A DNA stretch of 64,000 nt, taken from contig JAOVVO010000211.1 of the NCBI GenBank assembly GCA_028564675.1, positions 49,880 through 113,879 of the forward strand, given 5' to 3'. Of the stretch, positions 23,408 through 38,400 are shown one piece after another; position 1 is the stretch's first letter; every line of letters begins with the position of its first letter. The DNA comes from Onchocerca lupi. Taxonomy: Eukaryota; Nematoda; Chromadorea; Rhabditida; Onchocercidae. Below the pieces are notes generated by a model. The model did no database searches. It was given only the letters and a program-made list of their open reading frames with translations, and was not told the DNA's origin. The position numbers and the translations under genes are program-made.

Positions 23408-26400
23408 CTGAAATTGGAAATAAACACATAGAAAAAACGAAAATTAACAGCGTTGAAGGAAAAAATAAAAATAACAGGGAAAATAATAATCATAGAAAAG
23501 TAAAAGCACCGGAATGTATTATTAAGAATATAATTACAAAATATATATTGTTCATTGAAAATAAAAATATTCCTTTCCATTCTTCATAAGGGCTAAAATT
23601 TTCACGTTCTATATAAAATGGAATATAACTACGACAAAAGATTGTATCAATCACTATTTCAAAATGCGCCAAAAAAAAAAAAAAATTATTACAATATATA
23701 ATATAGGAAACATTAATTTGAAACTGCTTTTAAAAAAATTGAAAGATTAACTGCTAATTAATTAGTTTCATTGGTTTCATAGTAAACTTACAGGTTTTTT
23801 GCCTTAAGGTTCAACAGTCAATAAACAATTAACTAATAATTAACTTTTATTTAGTTGAATTGTAGTACCAGAGAACTCAACATTATTGCGATCAAGTTTG
23901 TAGAAGAAAAAAAAACAACCAGAATTAGTATTCAGAAACTGTGATTTTATCGGTAAGACAGAAGAAAAACCTTACAAAGACAATGAATTGACATTTCCAG
24001 CAAGTTGATTTTGATAACGTTTGGGATCTACCAAAGCTGCTAAAAGTGTTTTCTGTTGATCAAGTTGACTGTTTATTTTTGAAATCCATTGATCTTTTTC
24101 CTCCATTGTATTAGCTTGCGCTAAGAACGCATTCGGTTGTGTCGGATCATTACTCTTCAGAATGAAGCGTAATGGTTCATCAGGAACATCTGCTTCCAAT
24201 ATCATCTAAAATCAAAAGGAAAATATAAAATTTTTTCATCTTACTAGAAAAAAAAAAAACGGGAAAAACAAATTTGTAATGAATCAAAACAAATGCTATC
24301 CAATTATAGAGAAAACATCAATTGCTGTCAAAATTAAAGAAAAATTTGAAAATATTTCTCTTGAAAGTTTTTTCTGGAAAGAAAGAATTTGAATAGTTTA
24401 AAATTGATTTATTTTACATAGATTTATTATGTAAAATTAACTTTTTGGATCAAACGAAAAAAAAAAAAAGAAAGGAGAAAAAAAACCGTATAATCAGGAA
24501 AATAGGTACAATAAGATATAATTAACACAGTAATTTATAAATCCGAAACTAATAATCTAAAGTCTTAAATCATTTACTTTTTTTTTTTTACTGAAATCGA
24601 TATTCTCCTGCTGTATTTAGAACTAAACGAAAAAAACTAATTCTTTTTGCTCGTTCTTCTTCAGTTGTAACAAGAATCGTACAGTCAAATCATTCCTTGT
24701 CATTACATTCACTTACTTTTATATTAATTAAAATAAGAAGTCATGAAGAACAAACATAATTGACAGTATCTGTTTCATAAATTTTCCAAAAGATTTTATG
24801 ATTATTTCCTTTTAGAAATTTAGGAATTAAAAAGTTATTTTTTCGAAACAAATCTTCTTCTCTTTCCTTTTTTAATATTTCTTTCATGAAAGTTATAATA
24901 AAGAAAAGGAAAAACATCAAAATTCAGAAATTGAGAAACAGAAACTGCAGCGATCAACAATTTTAAACCATATTGCCTCCAAATAAAAATTAAATGTATT
25001 TCATTTTTTAGGGAAACAAAAACTTATGTGTTTTTTTGTGTTTTTCATATTTCCTTTTCCCTCCACTTTTTTCTCAAATTTTTTTGATAATTAAATCATC
25101 ACTTTTTAAAATGTTATTTTTCTATATTTGAAAATTCCCATTTTCGCTTTGTAAAGAAAGGATGCACTGATAATCAATAAATAAAAGAGGCTACTGAACT
25201 GCTCCCATAAATGCTAAACAAATAGTCGATTTCATAGATAAGATGAAAGGATCCAATCCTAAACTTAGATGACATAAAAGCAATAGGCAGAAATAAGATC
25301 TGATAAATTTAGGACACTTTATCAAATCGTCCTCTCTTTTACTTTCCATATTGATATCATATCATCAGATATCAGTTTCCTTACATTCGTTATACTGCAA
25401 TATAATAATAAATTGCTTAAATTCGTGTTTCATAATGTTAAATGTTATCATGTCATTATTGTCATAGGCGGAATGAATGAAATGTTGTCCTCATAGTGTG
25501 ACATTTCTTTCCCCACTTTTTACGGATTATCTCACCATGTGTCAATCAATAATTATTTTTATCAATTTAGATGGAACAATATCATAATAAACTAGTCAGA
25601 AAGAGAGAAAGAAAGAAAGAGAGAAAAAAAGAAAAATGAATTTTGCCTTTGCAGGAATATCATATTTTACAAAGATTTATATCAATTTTTCAATCTATGT
25701 GAACAGTTTCCTGCTTTTGATTACAAAACATTGTGAATTTATTTCATTTTTTAACATTCTGCTGATTTGCGAAATTAAATTTCAATTACAAAGCATTGTG
25801 TAAATGTTTTTAATTTTCGGTTTGGATCGAAGGATTGTTGTCTGATTTTATAACAAATCTTACACAATTATTGATTTGCAGAGTAAGACTGAAAATTAAT
25901 AATATGGAACAAAAAAAAATTTAGACTCTTATATAAAATTGAAATAAACTTACCTTATTGACCATAATTTGACTTTTAAAAATGTATGTAGGATTGCCGA
26001 ATTCTTTCTTCGGCAAAATACAATCGGCAATGATTGCAGACTGCTCAAAAAGAAATATTCGCCTATCTTTTCCCTTGAAAGGCTGTGATGGAGTATTATC
26101 TGAGATTGCCACTGTTCCCTGAAATTCTTTCAATTTTGAGAAAATTTTTCAAAATTTAAGCACACTATGCATATTATATCATATAAGCACAAATTATATC
26201 TTATGCTTTAAATAAGTAGATTTATTAAACGGAATCGCTTTGCATTAAATTATTGTATAGTGATGTAGCAGATGGATTAAACCTGATATATCAGTTTTCC
26301 TTGAGCATTTAAATTTCCATCGAAATTTTGCAATCGGCCAACCTGCATCATATCATCGCATGCTTTCGGTACTACATGCATCACCTAGAAAATAAAATTC

Positions 26401-29400
26401 ATGGTTTGTTTCGTCATAGTTATTCTTACACATTAGAATAATATTGATTTAGTTTTACAGTATCTGAATGAATGTAATCGCTTATTGATTTATGTTTCTA
26501 TTGCTTTGAAGTAAAAGAGGAAAAAATAAATCTTAGAGTCAAATTATTATTATTTATAAACTAATTATGAAAAAACGACATTTGAATTATATCAAATATA
26601 ATCTTTCTAAATGATAATATTTTAGGGACAAATGTTAATCAAACACACAAATAAACAACCTGAAGAGCTTCTTTCAAAACATCTGTTCGATCACCTGCTC
26701 TTTCTGTATATTTCAGAATATCCTTCATTAATAACTGATATTTCATTATACGTTGCACTGGCTTGATTAACAGATCACACAATGCTATCTTATGACCCAA
26801 CTTCTGCTTCGTTTCAGTGAAAAACTACAATTTTCGAATTAAATACTTTTTTACTGCAACAAAAAAAATTTCATTTGTGAATAAAATATGTATTTTTTGA
26901 AGACAAAATAAATACATAACATATTAAGTAAAAAAGTAAAATTGGAATATGCAAGTCACAAAGAAAATAATTTTCAAACTGTGATTACAGTTAGATAATG
27001 CATGGAAATTTTTTTTCCACACAGACTGAAAAGATACTACCACAAACGAATTTACCAAAAAAATAAAATTTACAGAGTAAACTCAAGGATAAACTCTTCT
27101 ATTCACAGAGTAAACATAAAAAATGCTAATACTATGAGCATTTTAAGGGATTTTATATATAATGTATCGAGAGATGGAATATTTCAAATAATTCTGGTGA
27201 AGAAAAAAAGAAAAAAAAATTAAATAATGCAGTTGCTTAATAAACCGCGAAACAATAAGATGGCCGACAAGATAAAATTTAAAAACGAATGAAAGAATGA
27301 ACAAAATCGAATAAAAAAAAAGCTCCATATATATAAAGATACCTGCTCAAAATCATCTTGTGCCATTAGAAAGTCCGATTTTGGTTTGTTCTGACAATAT
27401 TTCACATAATATGTATGCAACCTTCGTTCCTGCAATAAATCAATTATTTACGAATTAAAAAGATATTTTGGAGTCAAATGATTTCAGTTTCGACTCAATT
27501 TTTACATCATGAAGGCGAACAAATGATAGCATGTATCGATGCATCATATCTATCTAAGTAAGAAATTTGTTACAACCAGTAAATTTCATATTCCTTATGT
27601 TATCTCAAGTAATTCTAAAACTTTTGATCTAGCAGGAATTTTCAATGCAATCTAATTAATAGCTATATTCCCTAATACTCCGCCGTATATTTCGCTGCTA
27701 GAATATAAATCCGAATGATTATTATAATCCCAGCACTAATTAATTAAATGAAAGAAACACTAAGTGAAGCATTGAAAAATTGTCCATTGAAGAGTTTTCA
27801 GACCAAACAGGTTTAAAATTGAAACGTATAATGAACACTGCTCAAATGACTTATGAAAGATAAATTAATATATCTACATGAATCTCTTATCTTTCATAAC
27901 ATTTTTATATTTGTTATGAATATAATTACATGAAGCATTCCCATCAAGTATGATGAGGCAGATCTCAATATACTGGAAATTCGTTTACAAAAAAGAAAAA
28001 AAGAACGCAAAGTAATAACTTACGTATTTAACAAAGGCATTACCCGCAGCTTCATAATCTTCAAGGCACTTTTCAATTTCTTTTAAAAATAACCTTAAAA
28101 AATAAGGTTAAAAAAGAGAGCATTTATGTTGATATCTATAAAATAATACCACTAAAAGATTCCTTGACAGGATGAAAAATAAGCAAAAAATAAAATAAAT
28201 TGATAAATTACGTTTTGTGAAAATCAAGAATCTGAGCGATATTTGCAAAGATGATTTTATCTTTGCCAACCAAATCCTCCGGCAATTCCATCGTTTGCAA
28301 ATTTGCCATATATCCATCTACCACTGAACTCAAATCTTTCACATAATCCCGTTCCGTCTCGACCAATTCCATTAACACATATCTGAAATTAAAAATAAAA
28401 TATGAGTTTTTAAAAGCGAGAACCAAGATTTGAATCATAATCCTATTTTATGATAATCAATCACTAAAACTAATCATAACCGTAAAATTATGTTACATTT
28501 AATTTGCAACAGTTTTTCTTCCAATATTTAGCCAATCACAGTTATTATTAACGATAACTATTAGTAAGTATGGCAATGATACTAATTAAATCATCATGAA
28601 AATTTTAAGTTAGAAAAAATCAATTTTATTACTCAAAGTCATGATTATTGTAATAAAAATTAAAAGTTAAATAGACTTCTAAAGAAAAAAAAGGAAAAAA
28701 AAAAAAACGAACTGTCGCTTTTGCCTTGCAATATCCTGAGAATTTTTTTCTTCCTTTTCTGAAGCACCATTTTGATTTTGATCTTTCGTTACTTCAGTGC
28801 AAACAGCTAATACATCACTTGCGTGTTCTTCCATCTGTAATGTTCAGTTGTTTAAAATCAACTAACAATGTTAAAATTTCAGCACATCTTAAAAAAAAAA
28901 AAATTCCAAAGTAACTATTTCAAAATAATATCATTATGATCTTTACAGGTGGAGAAATACAAATGCCGAATCACACTTCATCACAGCTAACTGTACTAAT
29001 TATCTTAAGTAAATAACTGCATTCGCAAATATACTGTCTATGATTAAAAAAGTAAAGAAATAAAAGAAAAAACCTTAAAACTTACAAGAACTTGAAAAAT
29101 GAAATCTTTTCATATTTTTTTATAAATCTTCTCAAAAGATTGAGTAAAAAACTCCAAAACAATAAATTATATGTAAATTTTCTTTTGCGACTTTCGTTTT
29201 TGTTTTAACAACTTCAGACGAATTTTTTCCGTTTTGAAATTATGCAAAACAAACATAAAAACATTAATGCGATCCTTTTCTTTACTGCTTTCTTCCACAG
29301 ATTGGAATTACAATATACTGTTAAAACTGAAAAAAGAAAAAAAAAAAACCATCCTAAAAATTTTCAGCAATGAAAAAAGCTAATTTTTTTTCTTGTATTT

Positions 29401-32400
29401 TTTTTTTTCATCTCAAATTCACTAATGAAAAAAAAGATAGGTAAGAGAGAAAGGGAAGGAGAGTGAAAGAAACAAAAAACATCAGGAAAAAAGGGGAAAG
29501 AGAGATAAATAGATGATGAATGAAATCAATATCAAGAAATCTTTTAAAAAAGTATTTATTTCTTCTTATCTCGACGTTATCACTACTTCCCCAAACAACC
29601 AACAACTGTTCAATTTCATTTCTTACCCTTTCTTCTCCTCCTTTTATACTTTCTGCGGAAAAAATTTCATAGAATGCAATAAATTAAGGAAAAAGAGAAA
29701 GAAAAAGAAGAGAAAAAAATTAATAATTTGTAGATAATAAACACAACAACCACTATATAACTGCAATTTTGATTTCCTCATCTCATCTCCCTTGTTTACT
29801 TTACCTAGAGCTAGCTAGCTAATAGCATCATCTATATGTATCATTTGATCAAAGATCAAAAGTGTGAAATATATTTCATGAATATTTTAAAAGGTAAAAA
29901 GAAACATTAAAGCTACCAATATTTAAAGACAGAATAATACTATAATTGAAAGAATTAAGATAATTCAGATAGTATTTTAATTTTCTACTTTTTCCTCTTT
30001 TTTTCTTAAACCATACCTCGTTATATAACAATCATTCAAAGAAACGTAAAAGTTGATTTCTTTAGAGGATTATAAAAAAAAAACAATACTTTTAATACTA
30101 AAATTTTCTTCCTCTGCAAATCGATTTGAACATTCATATAGACTGAATACGAATACCTATAGAAACCTTCGGAAAATTTTCAGGATATTACTAATGAACC
30201 CTATTCGATTTTATTTAATGCTTCTGAATCAAATAATTAATAATTTAGCGTCATGCAGTATTTAATAAATGAAAATAATATATTGCAAATTACTTTTCCT
30301 ACCAAATTACCTAGAACTTTGCATGGATTGAAAAAAATTTTTTTGTTTTTTTTTTCCCAAATGAAAATTTCTAATTATTGAAAAAAAAAAAAAAAAAAAA
30401 AAAACTAAACTAAATAACTTTAGTCATTATTATTTAAGTTCCATTTCTAACGTAACATCTTATTATACGGATTTTGCTTGCTATTTCTTATATCTTCTAA
30501 GATTTTAAGTCACAATTTTACGAATTGTTCTTGATATATATATATATATATATATATATCATGAAGAAATAAAAATTACATCAAATTTTCTAGTGCTGCC
30601 AAATTAACTCAATCATATAATTAAAAAAGAAAATAAAGAAAAAAAGTATGTAATCATATTAAAATATTACGGAAAAAAGTTAATAAAAATGATTTTTCCA
30701 TTTTTGTCGAATGTAAATTGAATGTATAAGCGATTAACTGTTTTTGCAATAGCAAAAGCTTCCAAACCGAAAAGCAATAATATTTAGTTAGAGCGAATTA
30801 GAAATAATCAGCCTTGCATAAGAAGTAGAACATTTTCATCCTAACCATTCCCTTCTCGTGGTAATATTCTTTTGCTCATCTGCTTACCCTAAAATTCGAT
30901 GGCCCTAACTTCCACCTATCCACTTCTGAATAATTCGATTCCATAATTTCATATTTATGCTTTATCTGTATGTAGAGACGGTACCTTCAGCATCCTTCTC
31001 TTGGAATTTTATCTGTCCTTCCTCCTCTTTTGCCTTCCTATCATTCAATCAATTTGACTTCTTATCATCGATAGGAAGGCCTGAATGAGTAGTTAATCTT
31101 GTTTTCAAATTCCTTCGCAATGTTTCTACAAACACATAAGTTCATCATTCTCCTCAATACACATATTTTTCATCTCGCACCCATTTCTCATTTCATTGAA
31201 AATATAATAATAACATGCTTACGTCGAAACGTCAAAATTACATTATTGCAGACAGCAATTTATGCAATCTCGCGCATTCCATTATCATCACTTCATTTTA
31301 TCCCTACTTAAACTTTCATTTATCTTCCTCTTCTTTTCCTCCTTCTCTCACATGCTGCTTATTTTCCAGCTATTTAATTAACTTCCTTCGATAATTTCCT
31401 CCTTCTGCTAAAAATAAAAAATTTCCATACTGCTATATGAAGCATTCAAATCTTCAAATATTCTCTCCAAGTCCTTCACTGCCGCTATAAAACATGAGCC
31501 TAAAATCAATGAATCAGGTTATTTATTAGCAGGAAAGAAAAAGATCACTCGATGAATCATTATGGAGATATAAATCACTGATAATCAATAATTGAATAAT
31601 AACTGATTTCCATATATCTATCTTTCAATTCAACATCCAATCCGTTTAGCTGGATGATGATGCTAACAGCTTATTTCAAATGACTTAGATTTCAAGATCA
31701 TTGATTTTTTAAAATATGGGTGAAGAATAGAATAGAATAGTTCAGTAATTTTTGCATCATGAGCCAAATTCCGGAAAATTTACGCATAATTGTGCCATAT
31801 ATCAGTATGTCATCAAGTTATCGTTTAAATATACATATCAAATGGACGAAAAGTTTTCATATATTTAACACAATCTAAATCTAATCAAATACGAAAAGTA
31901 TACTAAAAAAGTTAAAATTAAAAAGTCGAAAATTAAGCAAAAAATGAAAAACTTTAAACTTTCACTAAAACTGAAACAAGTTCAGTTCATTAGTTATCAT
32001 TTTATTTTCGTTTTATATTTTGAATGAAATAGAAAAATTTGTAATAAATTTGAAATCAAATATTTTTAGCTCAGGAAAAGAAAAAAAAGCCTGTAAATAA
32101 AATCTATGTGGATCTGGATCGAATGAGAAATGTCTAAGATAATCAATCATTTATCATAAAATTAGTTGACAGTTAATAGAATGATAACGATAATAATTAA
32201 AATGTTAATGTTCTCTTCAACTTATCACATAATATTCAACTTCAAGTAATTGGTAATTTCTCCTTTTCTCATTTATTAACATTTAAGCGACACTAAACCA
32301 TAATATCATCTCAGTACAAGTAACAAGAGGAATTACCAATTAATAATTAAATCGTCCAATAAAACATGCTCTCCCTTATCGAAAGTCATAAATTTTTCGA

Positions 32401-35400
32401 CAAATAAAAGAATTAAATACACAAGCAATTACTTTTTTTACTTTTTATACAAATTTTAAATATATAAATCAAATTAGAAAAGTAAAAGTGGAAGAGGAAG
32501 AAATAATATATATCGAAATATAATACGGTTCAGATCTATTGATAATTACTAAAACGGTAATCAAGAGAGATAAAAGTATTATAAAATTTTCAAATAATCA
32601 TTAAAAGTAATGCAAGCAAAAATGCTTTGTATATTTTTTTACGTAATTTTTATAAGATTATTTTGAAAATATGCTAATTAATATATGGTGCTTCACTTTA
32701 AAAATAATATTATTATAGTACAATGAGTAAGAATAAAACTATTTTATGGCACTATATGGTCAAGGAGAACTATTTCATGAATAAAATTGAAGCACACGAA
32801 TGAATAAGCGATTTCTGCTAACAAAAATAGCAAGTTTATCTGAAAACAGTTTTAACGGAAATAATAAAAATGATAAATTTAAATTTCAAAAAAAATGAAG
32901 ATAATAAATTAATCTAAAACTGAATAAATTCTTCTTTTCTGCATCAGTTACTAAAGGAAAATGCAAAAATGTGATTAGATTTCTGATCCATATAATAATG
33001 TTCTTATCAATCGATAATTATACAGATAACTAAATATGTTCAGATGAATATGAAAGGATAAAAAATTGAATTGAAAGGAAAGAAAATAAAATAAAACATA
33101 TGAAATTGAAATGAATGAGAGAAATATGTCGCAAAGTAATATAGATTAAACTAAAAAGAAATGAAGCAGTCCGAAATGCATAAATCAAAGAAACTGAATT
33201 AAACAAAACCAAAATTGAATTTTTTTCTGAAAAAAAGGAAAAAAAAAAACACTTACTAATGTGTTTCTGGATGCAGCAGCATCAGCTATCGCACTGCTCA
33301 ATTCACTCATTGGCGGCGGCAATTCAAATTCGGTCTGCTCGGAAAATGATGCAGTTGATTCGGCTGCCGGATCAGTTAATCGAGGACTCACCGAAAGTAA
33401 TCCTCCAGCAGTTGCTTCTTCTCCTTGCTCGTTTGTCGAATTTATTTGATCGTCACACGATGATAAAACACTATGAGCTCCCCCTGCTGATATTGTACCA
33501 ATTGTTAGATTTGCTTCTATTAAATCCTGAAAAATAAAAAAGCCTTTAAAATTACTTGAAATTTATGCAAAATAAATACTTAACTATAAATTTACGTGAG
33601 AAATAAACCGTTATTCCTTATAATTTATTTCAAATAGAAAATTACATCATAATAATCATTCCATTCGTTTCTTTCTATATATTTAAAAATGACTACTATC
33701 TGTTAATTATTCTATAATAGTTCCATTAAATATGATTATTCAGAGTAAAATATGAAAAAATACAATTTGGAAAAAAATTGCGTTTTGTTTAACAGCAGAT
33801 GTCAGAAAAATACTATGATGATAAATGGAATTAAAGACTGAACTATGAAAAAGATCATTATAAATTAATAATTAGGTAAAATAATAATAGAAAATATTAA
33901 AATAAAGAAAAAATGTGCACAAAAATGAAAGCTGGTATCAAGTAAAGGAGAAAAAATTGCAGAAAAAAAATAAAAGAAAAATAGAAGGAAGAGGCGAATT
34001 AGTCATTTCATCATGATTTCATGATATAAATAACAAAGTTAAGTAAACAAGTGAATGAAGTAATTAAGTCTCTTCGATTTCCTTTCCTCCTCTCCTCCTC
34101 ATCATCATGAATAAACATATATAAAAGAGAGGGTGAAGAAGTCATCTATTTGCATGAAAGGATTGTAATGAAGCAATAAATATATTATTATTTCGTGTAG
34201 TAGAAAAAAAAAAAAAAAGAAAAAACCTTTCAAGATGGCAATAAATGGAAAGACATAAAAAGATGAGAAAGTCTGAGGAAAAACTTTCAAAGCATGCAAA
34301 GAAGGGAACAAAAAAATGAGAAGAAAGGAAGATAGCGAGGAGAGACACATTAATTTAACATAAATATTCAAAATTACAAGCAGTATATCGATTATTGTTG
34401 TCATGATGATAGTGATTACCATACCAGCTTCACAGGCTAACTAGACTAGACTTGGCTGCATAAGATTATAGAGTAGTACAAAGAGAAAGAAGAATGAGGC
34501 TGTGAAGCAAAGTTTAGGGAAAATGACTGAGAAGTTCAGAATGTTGGGAGAATACTTGAAAACTCTCCGTATAATCTCATTTCCATTTCTTTCCTTTGTT
34601 TTTTCACATTTTATCGCTTTTTTTTCTTTTTTGAGCTACCTTCATAAAACGGCCTTTCTTTTTCTTTTCTTTTACTTTTTTTTTTTTTTTAAATTTAAAC
34701 AAGAAGCAGATAGAAGTTTTGCAGAAGTAACACAATTATATTACTATAAGGTTTTGATCAAATATTTTTACTGAATTAAGTTTGCTCTTTAACATTCTTA
34801 ACTACTACATATCCGCTTTCTCTATTCATTATTAGGAGAGTTCGTAAAATTTACCTCACTTTTGAATTGAATTCTCCGGTAATTTAGATATAAATTTAAG
34901 TCAACAAAGAATTAGGAGAAAAAAAATTTCGAATGATATAGACTGAAATATTTGGGAAAAAATTCCAGCAGTCTGATTCAAATATCAATACTAAAAGAAA
35001 TTGAAATAATGAAAAATGAAGGAAGAAAAAAAAAAGAATCAAAGAAACAATTATTACAAAACAGGTTAAATGAAAAATGATGAATAGAAAATCTTTCTTT
35101 TATTTAAGAAAAACAAATATTTTCTCAAGTTCCTTTTCCCTTTTTTTATAAGGCTTTCCAAAATGACAAAAAAAAAAGACTCAAACGAAATATATCAATC
35201 CTGAATTTCATTATTCCATTGCTTCCTTCTTCGTTTTTTAATATGACGAAATCAGATATATGACAGATTATTCGATGTGTCGCAAAAAATATTAAATTTT
35301 CCCCCAGTCATTTTTTTTATAGTTAATTTTCCCTTAGTTCTTGGTTATTTTATCTTATTTCTGTTTTTTTTTTTCAATAAATATGAATTGGAAATAAAAT

Positions 35401-38400
35401 ATTTTCTAACTTGACTGATAAATTCTGAAAACTTAACATTGATCTCAAATTATAATAGCGATACTCAATAGAAATTATCGATTCAATATGATCAATTGAT
35501 AAATTCTCAGCAAATTAACAGAAATTTTAGCAAAATGTGAATCTGAACTGGAATAATTTCAAAATTATGTAATTTTCGAGATTTGTTGAGAAAATTATAT
35601 AATTATCGAAATAAAGTAAATTCAACTATTAAAAAAAGTAGCGTAAATAATGAAAGCAAAAGCAAGAATGGCATTTTTGCTTGATAGATGGAAGAAGACA
35701 GTAAGATATGACATGTTTAAGTCAAAAGAGGGGATTATAGGGCCTAGGAAGACTGAGAGATAATAAAGAAATTAGTCTAAGTTATGTAGATAACCTCAAG
35801 AATAATGTCATATTAGGCTGGGATTATCATTCTAGAATTCTGACTAAATAATTCACAGTAATGTCAACGAAATATAAAAGTTTGAACAAAAAAGAAACAA
35901 AAAGCCAATCAAAAAATGATTGATATAACTGATGGTGAAATGTTAAAGTGAAGATAATAACATAATAAGGAGCAACTTATTAATGAAAGCTATTTTGAAA
36001 CTGATATCAATCATATAATTGGAACTCTTTAATTTTTCATTTTTGATTTTTTGGTCATTATAATTTGCTAGTCATTAAGGCAAATATTAGTTAAAAACTT
36101 ATCATTAAGTATCACAAATATCATCACTTTAATCAAAATAATTCTGTGGGAAGAGTGGTATAACCCAGAAGGAAATACAGTTTCCGAATTCGTGAGCAAT
36201 TGAAAAATAGCTTTAAATACCAATACATGAATACAACAAAAATATGAATGAAAATGGTGAAATTAATGCACACAATTAATGCAATTATCATTCACAACTT
36301 CCAAGTTCGAGAATGTTCCCAAGAGTAGATTGAAGTTTTGAAGCAATATAATTCAAAGTTTGATCCATCAGCTAACATCCGTTGATATATTTTTAATAGA
36401 CAAAAATAGAAGCAAAAGAATAAGGAAGAGACCATAAGGATTGAGTAAGCAAGAAAGTAAAACATTACATATATCATTTTTTATATAGTTTCTACGGTTC
36501 TTACAATTAACATTTGAAATTTCATTATTTTAATTCTTTTCTCAATATAAGTGAGGATAGAAAAACTTCTGCGATGAATCATTATTCATCACATTCTTCC
36601 TAAATGATAAGAACATTTCCTTATTTTCTTTTTATTCATATGATGATAATGATGGGAAGATGGATAAAAATGGCTTAATTAATTCATCACTAATTTTTAG
36701 TTTTAAATTTGCTCAGATTATTTTAATCCAAAATTCATCCTGTCATACTAGCATAACCAGAAAAAAAAATTCCTGTTTATATTTATTATTTCTCTTTTCT
36801 TTTTCTATATGTTGATTGCAGTTGCAACTTATGAATCTTAAAATAACGCGAATGTATTAAAAATCTGTCATACCATTTTATCCTAATGACAAAAATTGAT
36901 GAATAAAAATGTGTGTCTTCATGAAAAGAGAATATTTCCTTCTTTTTTTTTGCTTAAATTTGAATATTCTAAAATTAGTATTTAACTGCCCAAAATTATT
37001 ATCCATCACAACTACTTTTCTTTCTTTTTGCCAAAGAAAAGTTGAAAAAAATTTTAAAAAATGCAAAAATTTAATATATCCTATCATACAGTCTACTTCA
37101 TGCATACATAATATAGTAAGTGATAATAGCAATGATTAAATAGTTATGATCATATATGTCAGAAATATCTAATAATTGTGTGATAAAAATAATATAAGCA
37201 GTTAAATTGAAAACACAATAATATAAATAGTCAAATTATTTAATTACAACTATTATTTAATTTCTTCCTAGTAATTAATACAAACTTCCGAAAAATTACC
37301 ATTTTTTTAAAACAGTCCCTTCATAAAAGGATAAAAATGAATATTACAACATAATCAAAATGGATGAAAAAAGTATATGGATAATCAAGAAATTAATGAT
37401 TTTAAATCCATTCACTATATGGCAAAGAAAATAAAAATAGAAAATAAGAGTAGGAATTTTATTCATTTAAAAAACCTTTCTCGAAAATCATTCCAAAATT
37501 ATTTTTTTTAGATAAAAACAAGTGGAATAAAAGCAAAAAGAAGTGATGATAAAGTGATGAATTAGAACTATGTAATTAGCCAAGTTATTAATTATCTGTT
37601 AAGAATATTACTTAACTTAATCATCAAGTTATGAAAAATCAACCAATTTATATATCTAAAATGAAGCGTTGAAGAGTATGAATCACTTAAAAGGATGAGA
37701 AAAATAATGATGATGACAAGCAGACTGTATGCCTTGTCATACAATCTGCTTGTTCAGATATACACTTAATTTTCTGATAATAAATTTTTAAATTTGACGA
37801 AAAAGAAAAAAAGAAAGCAATAAAAAGAGAGCAATATGCAGAAAGAAAAAGGAAGAAAAAAAGGAAGGAAAAGGATAAAATTGAGGAAACCAAATGAGAC
37901 AGAAGAAAGGCATTTGATGATGTAGAAACGAAAAAAAAGAATTCCTGTGATTAGATATAAGCGCAGTATTTTTATCAACGAGACAACGAATGGCATAATA
38001 AAAACACATGAGGAAGGAAAGAAAAAAAGAGAAAAAGAGAGACAGAGAAATTGAATTTGGTAGGAAATTTGAGATGCAGCTAAAAATTATTTTTTAAAAG
38101 AAAGTAGAAAAATAAATTGAAAGGAAATCATTATATGCGATCAGACATCATCGAAAGGTATTGCTTGCAATGAAAAAGTAAATCATTTGATGTATATGCA
38201 CGTACACGTACGCCTTAATATACGTACGTCTAGTATAAGTCACAGAGGTAAAGATTACGAAACTGAAAATAATCAATCCAAAGTAGAGAAATTTAATATA
38301 AATGAATTTAATGGATATACATATATGACCAAAAGGAAGAAAACATTGCAGTACCTGAAATAATGATTATTAAATAATCCAACAGTTAGCTGAATTTTAA

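Noticed and set aside
34105..34422. 105-codon hydrophobic minus-strand open frame in a UNC-73 intron
   Set aside because: Low-complexity translation of A-rich DNA with no splice context.
38190..38240. ACGTAC-rich short palindromic patch
   Set aside because: Small and intronic, without further structure; probably simple sequence.
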